Shown: in pieces, positions 13,000 to 21,089 of the stretch
Position numbering within the stretch: position 1 is the stretch's first letter
Layout of the letters: every line of letters starts with the position of its first letter
Source: Porphyrobacter sp. SLTP
GTDB taxonomy: Bacteria; Pseudomonadota; Alphaproteobacteria; Sphingomonadales; Sphingomonadaceae
Reading direction: 5' to 3'
Length of the DNA stretch: 44,767 nt
NCBI RefSeq assembly: GCF_009905735.1
Contig: NZ_JAAALE010000024.1
Coordinates: forward strand, 1-44,767
Notes under the pieces: generated by a model
What the model saw: only the letters and a program-made list of their open reading frames with translations
Databases searched by the model: none
What the model was told of the DNA's origin: nothing
Translations under genes and position numbers: made by a program

Positions 13000-13665
13000 C
13001 TAGTCACACAAGGAAGGTTCAACGCGCTCCGCATTTCGCGGCGCGGAAAGATCCCGACTGGCTCTGGTATTGAATGCCGCAAATTCGGTAATCGGCGAGG
13101 TTTCCACGCCCGTTACGGGGAAGATGGGCTCGTAGGTGTAGTAGATTTCGGTCACCATGACTGAGGTGCCGGCAGGGGACTGCACGCGCTGGTTCGGCGG
13201 ACCCATGCCTTCGAAGGATGTGCCCCTTTCTCCCTGACCTTCGACACCATAAGCGGAGCTGAAGGTGCCTGCGCCATAGCATCGTTGCCACGCAATCCAT
13301 TGGCCTCCATCGGCATTGCGTTGGAGACTGGACAGTATGATCCGTCCATTCCGTTCAAAATCCGGAAGATTGTCTTGCAGCTGCGCTCCGACGAACACAT
13401 CGTTGATTTCGGCCTCGGAGATCTGCTGGACGCTTAGGCCTGCGCTTCGGGTTCCCATTCGCGACGCATTATCGGTGACCAAAACCGCGAGATCTCCGAC
13501 CCTTTTTATAGCCAGGACGTAGTTCGCCAACTCCAATCCGAACGCCGCCATAACCAGCAAGATCGGGAGCGCGAAGGCAAACTCCGTTAGCGCTACGCCC
13601 CGGACATCCCGAAGGATATTCCTCCTGCTTGGCCCAGTGCCTCGTGTTCTTTTCGCAGAGACCAT
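13000..13665 (-). CDS. TadE/TadF-like pilus assembly protein
   Basis: A 221-aa minor pseudopilin-like protein of the TadE/TadF group, part of the tight-adherence (Flp) pilus apparatus in the cell envelope. The N-terminus has a basic leader, then G-VALTEFAFALPILLVMAAFG (about residues 25-45), which is the TadE-type signal with the conserved Glu-Phe near the start of the only membrane helix. The remainder is a periplasmic domain ending in a cysteine (SLCD). The ATG at 13665 overlaps the stop of the preceding gene (ATGA), so it is the last of three coupled genes. I cannot tell TadE from TadF confidently. Confidence 0.8.
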   Translation of the reverse strand: MVSAKRTRGTGPSRRNILRDVRGVALTEFAFALPILLVMAAFGLELANYVLAIKRVGDLAVLVTDNASRMGTRSAGLSVQQISEAEINDVFVGAQLQDNLPDFERNGRIILSSLQRNADGGQWIAWQRCYGAGTFSSAYGVEGQGERGTSFEGMGPPNQRVQSPAGTSVMVTEIYYTYEPIFPVTGVETSPITEFAAFNTRASRDLSAPRNAERVEPSLCD

Positions 13666-14269
13666 CACGCACACACGCCCGAAGTCGGCTGCGACTGCTG
13701 ATCGAACGGTTGGTTCTTCAATATCGTGCGGGCTTGGAGCTCGACATCATTATCCATGCCGAAGAGCGCAGCGAGCGGGAAGAATCGGGTGTACCGCAAG
13801 GTCGCCGTGTAGATGACAACATCACGCGCGCCTCCTCCTCCGGCTCTGGCCCCGTTCAGGTCGAACCGGCTGTTGCCATTCAAATCGAGGTAGCTTTGCC
13901 CAGCGTCGCAGGTATCGTTATCATTGCCATCCACGAAAGGTTCGACGCGCGTTTGGGCTCGGCCGTAAGTATTGAACGACTCTCGGTCGAAGGTGACTGT
14001 GCCATCCGGCACGATCAACCTGACCTTTTCAGCGACACGAGCATCCATGTCGGCTCTTCTCTGATCCGTCGCAGTCTCAAGCGCTGAGGCGCGCCCCACT
14101 GCATTGATCTCTCCGCTCAATATAGAGCGTGCGTAGGCCATAAAGCCCAAGTCAAAAATGAACATTATGATGCCGATAAATATCGGAGCAACAACGGCAA
14201 ATTCGACTATTGTCGCACCCGACGTGTCGCGCCCAAGGGTTCGATTGTTCAGGGGGGGCGAATAAGCAT
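13665..14269 (-). CDS. TadE-like pilus protein with apparent frameshift near its start
   Basis: The reading frame closed at 13665 codes for a TadE-like pseudopilin, but it has no standard start upstream of its helix. The first in-frame ATG (14165) would cut the helix in half. Reading upstream in the same frame gives RTLGRDTSGATIVEFAVVAP then IFIGIIMFIFDLG, a complete TadE signal with Val-Glu-Phe. The natural start is an ATG at 14267-14269 that overlaps the tadG stop (TGATG), but that frame stops after six codons. The two frames meet at a run of seven G (C on the coding strand) at 14252-14258. One more C would join them. This is either a homopolymer error or a genuine slippage or inactivation site. 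The rest of the protein, with its FVDGNDNDTCDAGQSYLDLN stretch, is intact to the stop. Confidence 0.72.
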
Positions 14270-16329
14270 CAATCCGTCAACCTGAGCTCGGCCATCTGAG
14301 TTGCAATTTCGGTAAAGGTCTCGGTCAATTCGGCCGCGTTTCGTGCTTCGAAGGCTTTGCCTGGTGAAGCACAATTGATCAGAAGTTGATCGAGCTCGGT
14401 CCCGAAAGCGATCACCCAGAGCGTGATGTTCTTATTGTTCTTAGCGACGGAGCAAAGCTCACTGAGGCGCTGTTCCGATATGGAGTCTTCCTCCGTTCTC
14501 GAAGGAAAGGAGCTTGTCGGTGTGCGACGTCGTGCGACAGCAGCAATGCCCCACGCTGAATAGGTGAACGGCCTTGTGTCCTTCTGCCCATCCACCATCA
14601 AAATCATGTGTCTCTGCACGGCGCCGCCAGCATCGGCCTGACGGTGTTCCGAACTGAACAGCCCCTCACGCGAGATCAGGCGAAGGCCCCAGAGCATGCC
14701 GATCTCGTGATAGGTATATCCCTGGGGCCGCAGTGAGGCCATGTACGACTGGAGTTGCCCCCTGGACATTTCACCAAGCTTGCGTGCGGGCGAGGGACAA
14801 GCGCCCTCATAATTGGCAAGGTTGCCACCAAAAGGATTGAAGTAGTTGTAGGTCGATTGCAGCTTGATCCGCCGGGTGTAGGTCGGAGCCAATTGGCTAA
14901 ACACCCACTGCCCATCGGTAAGCGGATTGTTTGAGACGCGGGTCTCTCTTTCCCGATTTCCCAATGACACGTTGCGTGCGTAAACCAGCGCCGGCAGGTA
15001 AGGCTTCCATTGCGTGTCGGGATCCGAACTGTCCGGCAGGAGGTCGATTTCCATATCGTAGCGCGGCGTCAGGAATGTTTCATTCGTTCGCCGCGTCGCC
15101 CGCTCCTCGATGCAGGCACGATCGCCATCCGGCCATCTGATGGTCCGGTTCGTCTGGTCATCGTTCACAGGTGCGGTGAAACTTCCGCCAGAGACAAGGG
15201 CATCGCCGGGACCGGAGCCCTTCAGAGGCCGAAGATCATACTGCACCGGTCGATAAATCCAGTGACGTGCCATGTTCGTGGACGGAGCGGTACCGGGACG
15301 TGTGTTCTGGCGGACCGTTTCAGTCTGTCGTTCGCGATAATTGACCCAATCACGGGGTGTAACCCAGCAATTCCCGCTGGCATCGCGCTGGACGGTAAAT
15401 TGCGTGCCATTGAGCGTTCGGATGCGCGTGCGCGATCGCGGGAGCGACGTGGACGAAGGGTCCCAACTGCTCCATGCCGTAAACGTCTCGCTCCAGTTCT
15501 CCCGCGGAATGCTGGTCGGGCAATTTTCCGACGGCGCCCGATAGCGAGGACGCGCCGTGCTGGTGCCGCTCAGATAAGTGGCCGTTGTCTGACTTGTGGT
15601 GCTGGGGGGCGCGCTTCCGGAGGTTGTCCAGGTGTGAATGCCATCGGGCTCCCGCGAGTCATAGGTCCCAAAATCCTGAACCCAATCCCTCCTGAGCAAC
15701 GTGCCCACGTTTACGGTCTGGGAATACGGCACGAAGCCGTAGCGGATACGCGCCCCTTCGGGCTTTGCGGCCTCCAGCGTATCAAAGAATGATGTGACGG
15801 CATTCGTAAGTGCATCAATGCGTCTGATGCTGTCACCCGGATTGGCGTCATTCATCGACAGGGTCGTATCCAGGACCATCATGACATCAGTATTGGGCAG
15901 GTTTAAATTCGCCGAGCAGGTGACGGTGACTTCCTGTGTCTCAATGCCGAAGAAGGTCATCAGGGTCATCGGAACATCAGCCGCAGCCGTGCCTTCCACC
16001 GCGCCGCCGGTTCTGGCCGCAAACGTCGCCGTCAGGTCGCCCGTGGCGTATTTTCCTTCGGGAAAGTTTGCGCGAAAGTAATTGTCAGCGACCTGCCGCG
16101 TTTCCCTTGTCCAATTCAGGCCGCTCATTGAGCGCCGCGACGCCAAAGCGCCAGCATCGCAAGCCGACTGAAGCCGCGACTGCACGAGATACATGCGGCT
16201 GAGATCTATGCCGCCGCCTATCAGCGCCATGATGGGAACGATGGCGGCTGCGGTCATCACGAGGGTGTTGCCCGCGTCGTTGCCAACGACGGACCGAATG
16301 AATGACAATCCGAGCGATCTCCGAACCAT
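14269..16329 (-). CDS. tadG: TadG-like pilus assembly protein with VWA domain
   Basis: A 686-aa envelope protein of the TadG-related group, which works with Tad/Flp pili. It starts MVRRSLGLSFIRSVV at the ATG at 16329; an upstream TTG is less likely, and the duplicated copy further upstream has its ATG at the matching place. A pseudopilin-like segment NDAGNTLVMTAAAIVPIMAL (about 17-36) is followed by a von Willebrand A region from about residue 150. Its MIDAS-like motif is DTTLSMND (usual DxSxS, here with Thr). A long Ser/Thr/Arg-rich insertion (about 230-470) separates the MIDAS from the end of the domain near LWVIAFGTELDQLLINCASP. It is first in a three-gene overlapping set, and a CtrA-like motif lies about 95 bases upstream. 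Confidence 0.85.
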   Translation of the reverse strand: MVRRSLGLSFIRSVVGNDAGNTLVMTAAAIVPIMALIGGGIDLSRMYLVQSRLQSACDAGALASRRSMSGLNWTRETRQVADNYFRANFPEGKYATGDLTATFAARTGGAVEGTAAADVPMTLMTFFGIETQEVTVTCSANLNLPNTDVMMVLDTTLSMNDANPGDSIRRIDALTNAVTSFFDTLEAAKPEGARIRYGFVPYSQTVNVGTLLRRDWVQDFGTYDSREPDGIHTWTTSGSAPPSTTSQTTATYLSGTSTARPRYRAPSENCPTSIPRENWSETFTAWSSWDPSSTSLPRSRTRIRTLNGTQFTVQRDASGNCWVTPRDWVNYRERQTETVRQNTRPGTAPSTNMARHWIYRPVQYDLRPLKGSGPGDALVSGGSFTAPVNDDQTNRTIRWPDGDRACIEERATRRTNETFLTPRYDMEIDLLPDSSDPDTQWKPYLPALVYARNVSLGNRERETRVSNNPLTDGQWVFSQLAPTYTRRIKLQSTYNYFNPFGGNLANYEGACPSPARKLGEMSRGQLQSYMASLRPQGYTYHEIGMLWGLRLISREGLFSSEHRQADAGGAVQRHMILMVDGQKDTRPFTYSAWGIAAVARRRTPTSSFPSRTEEDSISEQRLSELCSVAKNNKNITLWVIAFGTELDQLLINCASPGKAFEARNAAELTETFTEIATQMAELRLTD

Positions 16330-16530
16330 ATTCAAACGCGCCCCTTGTAGATTAAGTATTCATCCGAAGCTGCTGAATAAAATAGTCAGACAACGGTGTT
16401 CGGATTTTCTACCGGCTGATCGTAAATAAATGGTTAACGGGTCCGATCAAGACTCTGAAATTACGCTGTATTATAGCGTCAGCGATAAGCCGCGCGAACG
16501 ATGGCTGGTCTGTTGAGGAATTCAAACCTG
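16240..16530. repeat. Copy A of a diverged direct repeat: tadG head and promoter
   Basis: This stretch covers the first 25-30 codons of tadG and about 200 bases upstream. It aligns, at a constant offset of about 894 bases, with 17140-17425. The longest exact block I see is CGGCTGATCGTAAAT at 16413-16427. Identity by eye is roughly two thirds to three quarters, with few gaps. Confidence 0.75.
16423..16437 (-). promoter_or_regulatory. CtrA-like motif upstream of tadG
   Basis: On the minus strand the bases read TTAACCATTTATTTA, that is TTAA-N7-TTTA. This is one mismatch from the alphaproteobacterial CtrA consensus TTAA-N7-TTAA. It is about 95 bases upstream of the tadG ATG and is kept at the same place in copy B of the repeat, which argues that it has a function. 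CtrA control of pilus genes is known in Caulobacter; here it is inferred. Confidence 0.5.
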
Positions 16531-16650
16531 CGATACTCGATCGCATGGATTACCGCGGAATACCTTGCTAATCAGGCCAATTAGTCTGCTTTGGGGCACG
16601 TTATGGCTTGATCGATTACATTCCCGCCACAATGAGAATAGTATTTAAGT

Positions 16651-17061
16651 CTATTCAAACATTTTTAGGGTCAATTCATGCTCTTGTCTCCGCCAATAGG
16701 CGGCGCTTGGGGTCGCCATGCATCCGATTGACAGCCCGAGCAGGAGCAGCGGAAAAATATGTAGCGACAGCCAAGTGAAGCTTTCCCAATAGAGCGACGG
16801 GAGCTGGATGTAGAGCGACATCTTTACGATTATCGAAGCCCCAATAAGCACGACTGCAATAAAAAGTCGCTGCACTGAGGCGAGATACCAAAGTATCAGG
16901 CTCGACAAGAAACAGAATGACGAGGAAATCGCGACTCGAATCGAGGCCATTTCAGGGCCAGGATTTCGGATGTATTCGATAATCGCGGCGGCTTCTAGTA
17001 AGAAGGCGCACCAAAACAGAAGATCGAATATCCACACGGTGACAGGTTTCTTCTGCGCCAC
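16651..17061 (-). CDS. Hypothetical four-helix membrane protein
   Basis: I do not recognise this 136-aa protein. It has four predicted membrane helices at about residues 9-29, 42-60, 66-84 and 92-114, a short cytoplasmic start (MAQKKP) and a charged C-terminal tail (WRRQEHELTLKMFE). Translation appears to begin with the GTG at 17061, two bases after the stop of a 52-codon frame that copies the tadG head. No good ribosome site is seen, so coupling to that frame is likely. Codon use and base composition are more AT-rich than in the surrounding genes. The promoter it would use is the duplicated tadG promoter. It may be a membrane protein co-regulated with the pilus genes. Confidence 0.6.
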   Translation of the reverse strand: MAQKKPVTVWIFDLLFWCAFLLEAAAIIEYIRNPGPEMASIRVAISSSFCFLSSLILWYLASVQRLFIAVVLIGASIIVKMSLYIQLPSLYWESFTWLSLHIFPLLLLGLSIGCMATPSAAYWRRQEHELTLKMFE

Positions 17062-17063
17062 GA

Positions 17064-17222
17064 CTAATCATCCCATTGGATCATCGCATGACGGGGGCGA
17101 GCAAATCGCTGGTCGAACCCACCAATCCACTTTTCGCGCGCTTCGGCCATTACGAGGGCGTTGCCCGCGCCGTTGCGAACGACGGGCCGACACAATGCCA
17201 ATCCGATCGATCTCCGAGACAT
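17064..17222 (-). pseudogene. Degenerate copy of the tadG N-terminus (52-codon frame)
   Basis: The frame starts at the ATG at 17220-17222 and ends in TAG at 17064. Its first 26 residues, MSRRSIGLALCRPVVRNGAG then NALVMA, align with tadG MVRRSLGLSFIRSVVGNDAG then NTLVMT with matches at most positions and no gap. After that point the similarity ends, and the membrane helix of TadG is missing. It is probably the relic of a partial duplication. It may still be translated, since AAAGGG precedes the start and the membrane-protein gene begins two bases after its stop. Confidence 0.6.
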
Positions 17223-17425
17223 AATCAAGAGTACCCTTTATCGCTTAAGTATCTATCCAACTCGGATAAATGAAATAGGAACGCACACGCGTCTGAATTC
17301 TTGTATCGGCTGATCGTAAATGGAGCGTTAACGCGAAAAATCAACATACTGAAAGAACCTGCAAATCTAGAAAAATGCATCATCTGGCAAACGTTGGCCG
17401 GCTTCTCGGGAACTTGAAGTGGGCG
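17140..17425. repeat. Copy B of the diverged direct repeat
   Basis: This is the second copy of the tadG head and promoter described at 16240-16530. It includes CGGCTGATCGTAAAT at 17307-17321 and the upstream block GGCAAACGTTGGCCGGCTTC (17395-17414), which matches GCGAACGATGGCTGGTCTGT (about 16500-16520) of copy A with scattered changes. Confidence 0.75.
17317..17331 (-). promoter_or_regulatory. CtrA-like motif upstream of the duplicated head
   Basis: The minus strand reads TTAACGCTCCATTTA, again TTAA-N7-TTTA. The half-sites match those upstream of tadG exactly while five of the seven spacer bases differ. That pattern suggests selection on the half-sites. It lies about 95 bases upstream of the 52-codon frame. 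Confidence 0.48.
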
Positions 17426-18066
17426 ATTTCGACCCGCTTGGTTGGTGTCAGAACGGATTGATAATAAAGGTGTTTGTGCGGATTTTGGACACATTGTGCG
17501 CTAATGAAGTGCAATTTTTCCAAAGTGAGAAATGAATGTAAGTATATGGTCGCATTTAGTCGGTATGAATATGCTCTAATATTTTGGATAAGGTAGCTCG
17601 TGGTGCCGTCATACACACCGTTGCCAGGATCAATAGGAAAATCAGAAAAATCTGTCGCGACAGCGAGGCCTGCTCGCGGGTTGATGCCGAACCTGAGATC
17701 GAGTCCACCAGGCAAGAGACGCCCGGACGCGAAGCTATGGAGCGACAAGCGCCCGGTCGCTGGACAGACAAATCGCAAACGCGTCAGCCTGATCGCGGAA
17801 GCGATGGCCGTAGGAGACCTGCAGCTCTCCGATTGTTAGCAGGCGCAGGAATGGATGTTGGAGCACGCGGCGCAACGCAGCGCCGCGGCATCTGCGGCCC
17901 ACATTCTCCTGATAGAGATAGGGCAGAGAACAGCCGGGATATCCGGCGCTTTCTTCATGCTGGGGCACAGCACGGCTGATCACAGCCCCAAAATCCCGCA
18001 GACCTGCGCCACCTTTCGCGCCGCCGCGGGCCCGAAGGCAAAATCTCGATTTCGGGAGAGACTGTT
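17426..18066. other. Gene-poor stretch beside tRNA-Leu
   Basis: I find no gene I can support in this 640-base stretch. All longer open frames are interrupted, have no recognisable start context and show no family motif. A minus-strand frame (17380-17778) contains PGGLDLRFGINPRAGLAVAT, and another ends at 17735 with LQVSYGHRFRDQADAFAICL. They overlap in different frames and may be remains of a decayed gene. The left part is AT-rich like the neighbouring duplicated region; the right part returns to high GC. Confidence 0.5.
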
Positions 18067-18153
18067 TGGTGCGGTCGAGAAGACTCGAACTTCCACGGGC
18101 TTTCGCCCACAACGACCTCAACGTTGCGCGTCTACCAATTCCGCCACGACCGC
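18067..18153 (-). tRNA. tRNA-Leu (anticodon GAG)
   Basis: On the minus strand an 87-base gene folds into a class II tRNA. The acceptor arms GCGGTCG and CGACCGC pair perfectly, followed by an A discriminator and an encoded CCA (18067-18069). The D-arm region GGCGGAATTGGTAGACGC is typical for leucine. The anticodon stem CAACG/CGTTG encloses the loop TTGAGGT with GAG at 18117-18119. A long variable arm (TGGGCGAAAGCCCGT) and a T-arm with GTTCGAGTC complete the fold. It reads codons CUC and CUU. Confidence 0.95.
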
Positions 18154-18272
18154 ACTCGGGTTTGCCGGGGCAGCAAAGTGCTGGCCCCGCGGTAGGAGCG
18201 CGCCCCTAGCAAGGGGTATGGCGCCGCGCAAGCTCTTTGACGATGGCTTGCGATTGGCGCGTCATCTGCCGC

Positions 18273-19229
18273 TCAGTTGGGCGCCCAGCCGATGGCAGCC
18301 TTGGCGGCGCCGGGTGGGATATTGGTGATGGCCTGCGTCACAGTGATGGTCTCACCCGGGGCGAGGCGGCGCTTGGCCGGGGTGACCGGCCAGTCACCGA
18401 TGTTGCGGTCGCGCCGGTCGCTGAACACCACCAGCAGGTTGGGAACATCAAGGCTTTCGCGCCCATTATTGGTGATCGTGCCGCGCACCCCGAAAATCTC
18501 CTCGCCGGTTTCGAGCATCTTCTTCTTCTGCTCGGCCGGGGGGAAATCGAGTTCGAGCCCCGGACGGCTGACACCGAAAGTCGGGCGGCTGATCGGCACC
18601 CATTCGGGTAGGCCGTAGTAATTCACGGCGACGATGGTACCCAGCACCATCGCTGCAAACAGCATGGCCGCCAGCGTCCACATCCGCAGCGTGTTGCGCC
18701 GCCGGGTGAAGGGCGCGCGGTACCCGAATTGCGAGCCGCCGTCCTCGTCATTGTCCTCATCCTCGAAGGGCGGGTCAGACATGTTGTCAGAGAGCGCGGG
18801 CGGCTCGGGCGGTGCCGCGTCCACAGGCGTTTCGCCGCGCGTACCGAAGCCGCGCCGTGCCACAGGCGCGTCTTCGTCGATAGCGTTCGGCGCGGCGGGC
18901 GGCTCGGGCGAGCGCCAGTGGCTGACCGAGGGACCAGCGGTTTCCGGTTCGGGAGCGGGCGCTGCCGCAAAGGGTGCAGGTGCCGGCGGGGGCGGAGGCG
19001 GAGCGACCGCCACAGTCTCGGCCACCTGCGACGGCGCGGGCTCAGCAACGGCGGGCTCTACTGAGACCGGCGGAGGCGCTTCCGACGCTGGCGCGTCCTC
19101 AGCCGATGGGGGCGGGTCCTGGAACCAGCTGTGCTTGCACTTCGCGCAGCGCACGGTGCGGCCCTCACTGCCGATGGCGGCATCGGGCACGGCGTAACGG
19201 GTGCCGCAGGCTGGGCAGGCGATGATCAT
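18273..19229 (-). CDS. MJ0042-type zinc-ribbon membrane protein
   Basis: A 318-aa protein that begins with an MJ0042-family zinc ribbon ([20 protein letters not shown] then [13 protein letters not shown]; cysteine pairs at about 5/8 and 28/31). A proline- and alanine-rich linker of about 110 residues follows, then one membrane helix (about 183-203) and a C-terminal domain of the DUF3426-like type ([20 protein letters not shown] ... [20 protein letters not shown]). The topology suggests a cytoplasmic ribbon and a periplasmic domain. Function is unknown. It is divergent from ftsE, sharing a 165-base promoter region. Confidence 0.82.
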   Translation of the reverse strand: MIIACPACGTRYAVPDAAIGSEGRTVRCAKCKHSWFQDPPPSAEDAPASEAPPPVSVEPAVAEPAPSQVAETVAVAPPPPPPAPAPFAAAPAPEPETAGPSVSHWRSPEPPAAPNAIDEDAPVARRGFGTRGETPVDAAPPEPPALSDNMSDPPFEDEDNDEDGGSQFGYRAPFTRRRNTLRMWTLAAMLFAAMVLGTIVAVNYYGLPEWVPISRPTFGVSRPGLELDFPPAEQKKKMLETGEEIFGVRGTITNNGRESLDVPNLLVVFSDRRDRNIGDWPVTPAKRRLAPGETITVTQAITNIPPGAAKAAIGWAPN

Positions 19230-19394
19230 GTCACAAATTGCATACTCGCCACACTCTTGCGCACAAGACCAACTGCGGCAGAGCCCCCTATTTACTCTCT
19301 GTTTTCCACATTACGGGGCGTAAATCAGCCGATCGATGGCCTGCATTGCGATCTCCGGCTTCCCCCGTGCCTGCCCCCCTGATAGGTGCGCGAC

Positions 19395-20135
19395 ATGAAT
19401 GATCGCCTCGCGGGACAAGTGAAATTCGACAATGTCGGCTTGCGCTACGGCACCGATCCCGAGGTGCTGAGCAATCTCAGCTTCACGCTCTATCCCGGAA
19501 GCTTCTACTTTCTCACCGGCGCGAGCGGCGCGGGGAAGACTTCGCTGCTGAAGCTGCTCTACTTGGCGCAGCGGCCATCGCGCGGGGCAATCCGCATGTT
19601 CGGGCAGGATCTGATCACCATGCCGCGCGAACGCCTGCCGGAGTTGCGGCGGCGGCTGGGGGTGGTGTTCCAGAACTTCCGGCTGGTCCCCTATCTCACC
19701 GCCTTCGACAATGTCGCGCTGCCGCTGCGGCTGGCGGGGACGGACGAGAAGAAGGTGGTCAAGTCGGTCGGCGACATGCTCGACTGGGTCGGCCTGTCGC
19801 ACCGTGCCCATGCCGTGCCGCCAACCCTGTCGGGCGGGGAGCAGCAGCGTGTCGCCATCGCCCGCGCGGTGATCGTCCGGCCCAAGATGCTGATTGCCGA
19901 CGAGCCCACCGGTAACGTCGACCCCGACATGGCGCTGAAGCTGCTGCGCTTGTTCGAATCCCTCAACAACCGCGTCGGCACGACCGTGGTGGTGGCGACC
20001 CACGATGTCCACCTGCTCAAGAAGGTGCCGGATTCGCTGATCATGCGGCTGCACAAGGGCCAGTTGTCCGACCCCACCGGCGCGCTGCGCTATCCGCCGC
20101 GCGCGGTCTCCCCGGGTGGAGGCGAGCCGGAGTGA
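19395..20135 (+). CDS. ftsE: Cell division ATP-binding protein FtsE
   Basis: FtsE is the ATPase of the FtsEX complex, an ABC-like machine at the division site that activates peptidoglycan hydrolases. The 246-aa protein has Walker A GASGAGKTS (about residues 40-48), a Q-loop with VFQNFRLVPYLTAFDNVALP, the ABC signature LSGGEQQRVAIARA (about 145-158), Walker B MLIADEPTGN and the H-loop ATHD. The NFRL-x-Y-LTAFDNVALPLR wording is typical of FtsE rather than LolD. I choose the ATG at 19395 over an in-frame GTG at 19386 because TAGGTG sits at ribosome-site distance. ftsX overlaps its stop by 4 bases. Confidence 0.93.
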   Translation: MNDRLAGQVKFDNVGLRYGTDPEVLSNLSFTLYPGSFYFLTGASGAGKTSLLKLLYLAQRPSRGAIRMFGQDLITMPRERLPELRRRLGVVFQNFRLVPYLTAFDNVALPLRLAGTDEKKVVKSVGDMLDWVGLSHRAHAVPPTLSGGEQQRVAIARAVIVRPKMLIADEPTGNVDPDMALKLLRLFESLNNRVGTTVVVATHDVHLLKKVPDSLIMRLHKGQLSDPTGALRYPPRAVSPGGGEPE

Positions 20136-21079
20136 GCACGCTTCCCCCGCTCGCCGCCGAGCCTGAGACCGAGGAGGTCAAACCCGCGCCCGTCCGCCCG
20201 CGCGGACGCGCCGCAGCGCGGCTGCTGCCCCCGACGCGGCTGACCGGGCCGATCCCCTGGGTCATCGCGATCCTGATCGCCCTCGTGGTGATCGCCGCGG
20301 CGGGCGGCCTTGCCCTGCGCAACCTTGCCACCAACGCGCGGGCCGATCTGTCCAGCGCGGTCAGCGTGCAGGTGATCGAGCCCAACCCCGATCTGCGGGC
20401 TGCGCGCGGCGCGGCGGCGGTCAAGGTGCTGACACGGATGGAGGGCGTGCAATCCGTACGGCTGGTGCCCGAAGCGGAGCTGGTCGCCTTGCTGGAGCCC
20501 TGGCTCGGCGAAGGGGCGACCAGCAATGACGTGCCGATCCCGGCGCTGATCGATGTCGAGCTGACCGGCAGTGCCAGCCGCGCGGACATCACCCGGATCG
20601 AGACCGCGCTCGCCGCCCAGGTCCCCGGTGCGCGGGTCGATGCGCAGGGCGATTTCCTGCGCCCGGTCTATGAGGCGCTGTCCGCCATGCAATATCTCGC
20701 GCTTGGCCTGATCGCTCTGGTCGCGCTGGCGACCGCAGCGGCGGTGTGGCTCGCGGCGCGCAACGCCTTTGCGGGCGCGCGCGACACGGTCGAGATCATG
20801 CACCTGCTCGGCGCCAGTGAGAAGCAGATGTCGGCGGTGTTCCTGCGCGATGTCCTGCGCGAGGCGGTGTTCGGCGCGCTGGCCGGCGCTGGCCTGGGCG
20901 TTGGCGCGGTCTGGCTGCTCGGCCAGCAATTCGCCGCGCTCGACAGCGGGATGGTCGGCAGCGGCGGGCTGGGGCTGACCGATTGGCTGGTGATCGCGAT
21001 GATCCCGCTGATCGGGGTGCTGCTCGCATTGGTGACAGCACGGATCACCATTGCACTTGCCTTGCGCGACATGCTTTAG
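20132..21079 (+). CDS. ftsX: Cell division protein FtsX
   Basis: FtsX is the membrane partner of FtsE and passes its signal to cell-wall hydrolases in the periplasm. The 315-aa protein has an Ala/Pro-rich cytoplasmic tail, a first helix (about 45-67), a periplasmic loop of about 120 residues and three more helices (about 190-212, 243-268 and 283-308), the standard FtsX layout. A DTVEIMHLLGASEKQM segment lies in the cytoplasmic loop that contacts FtsE. It starts with GTG at 20132, overlapping the ftsE stop (GTGA). Sequence divergence is normal for this family; context secures the call. Confidence 0.9.
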   Translation: MSTLPPLAAEPETEEVKPAPVRPRGRAAARLLPPTRLTGPIPWVIAILIALVVIAAAGGLALRNLATNARADLSSAVSVQVIEPNPDLRAARGAAAVKVLTRMEGVQSVRLVPEAELVALLEPWLGEGATSNDVPIPALIDVELTGSASRADITRIETALAAQVPGARVDAQGDFLRPVYEALSAMQYLALGLIALVALATAAAVWLAARNAFAGARDTVEIMHLLGASEKQMSAVFLRDVLREAVFGALAGAGLGVGAVWLLGQQFAALDSGMVGSGGLGLTDWLVIAMIPLIGVLLALVTARITIALALRDML

Positions 21080-21089
21080 GCTCTGACCC

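Noticed and set aside
17380..17778. 132-codon minus-strand frame with a porin-like look
   Set aside because: No start context, no family match that I can name, and overlapping frames of equal quality; kept only as part of a possibly decayed stretch.
18067..18153. tRNA-Leu as an attachment site for an integrated element
   Set aside because: I saw no integrase gene and no second copy of the tRNA 3' end in the window.
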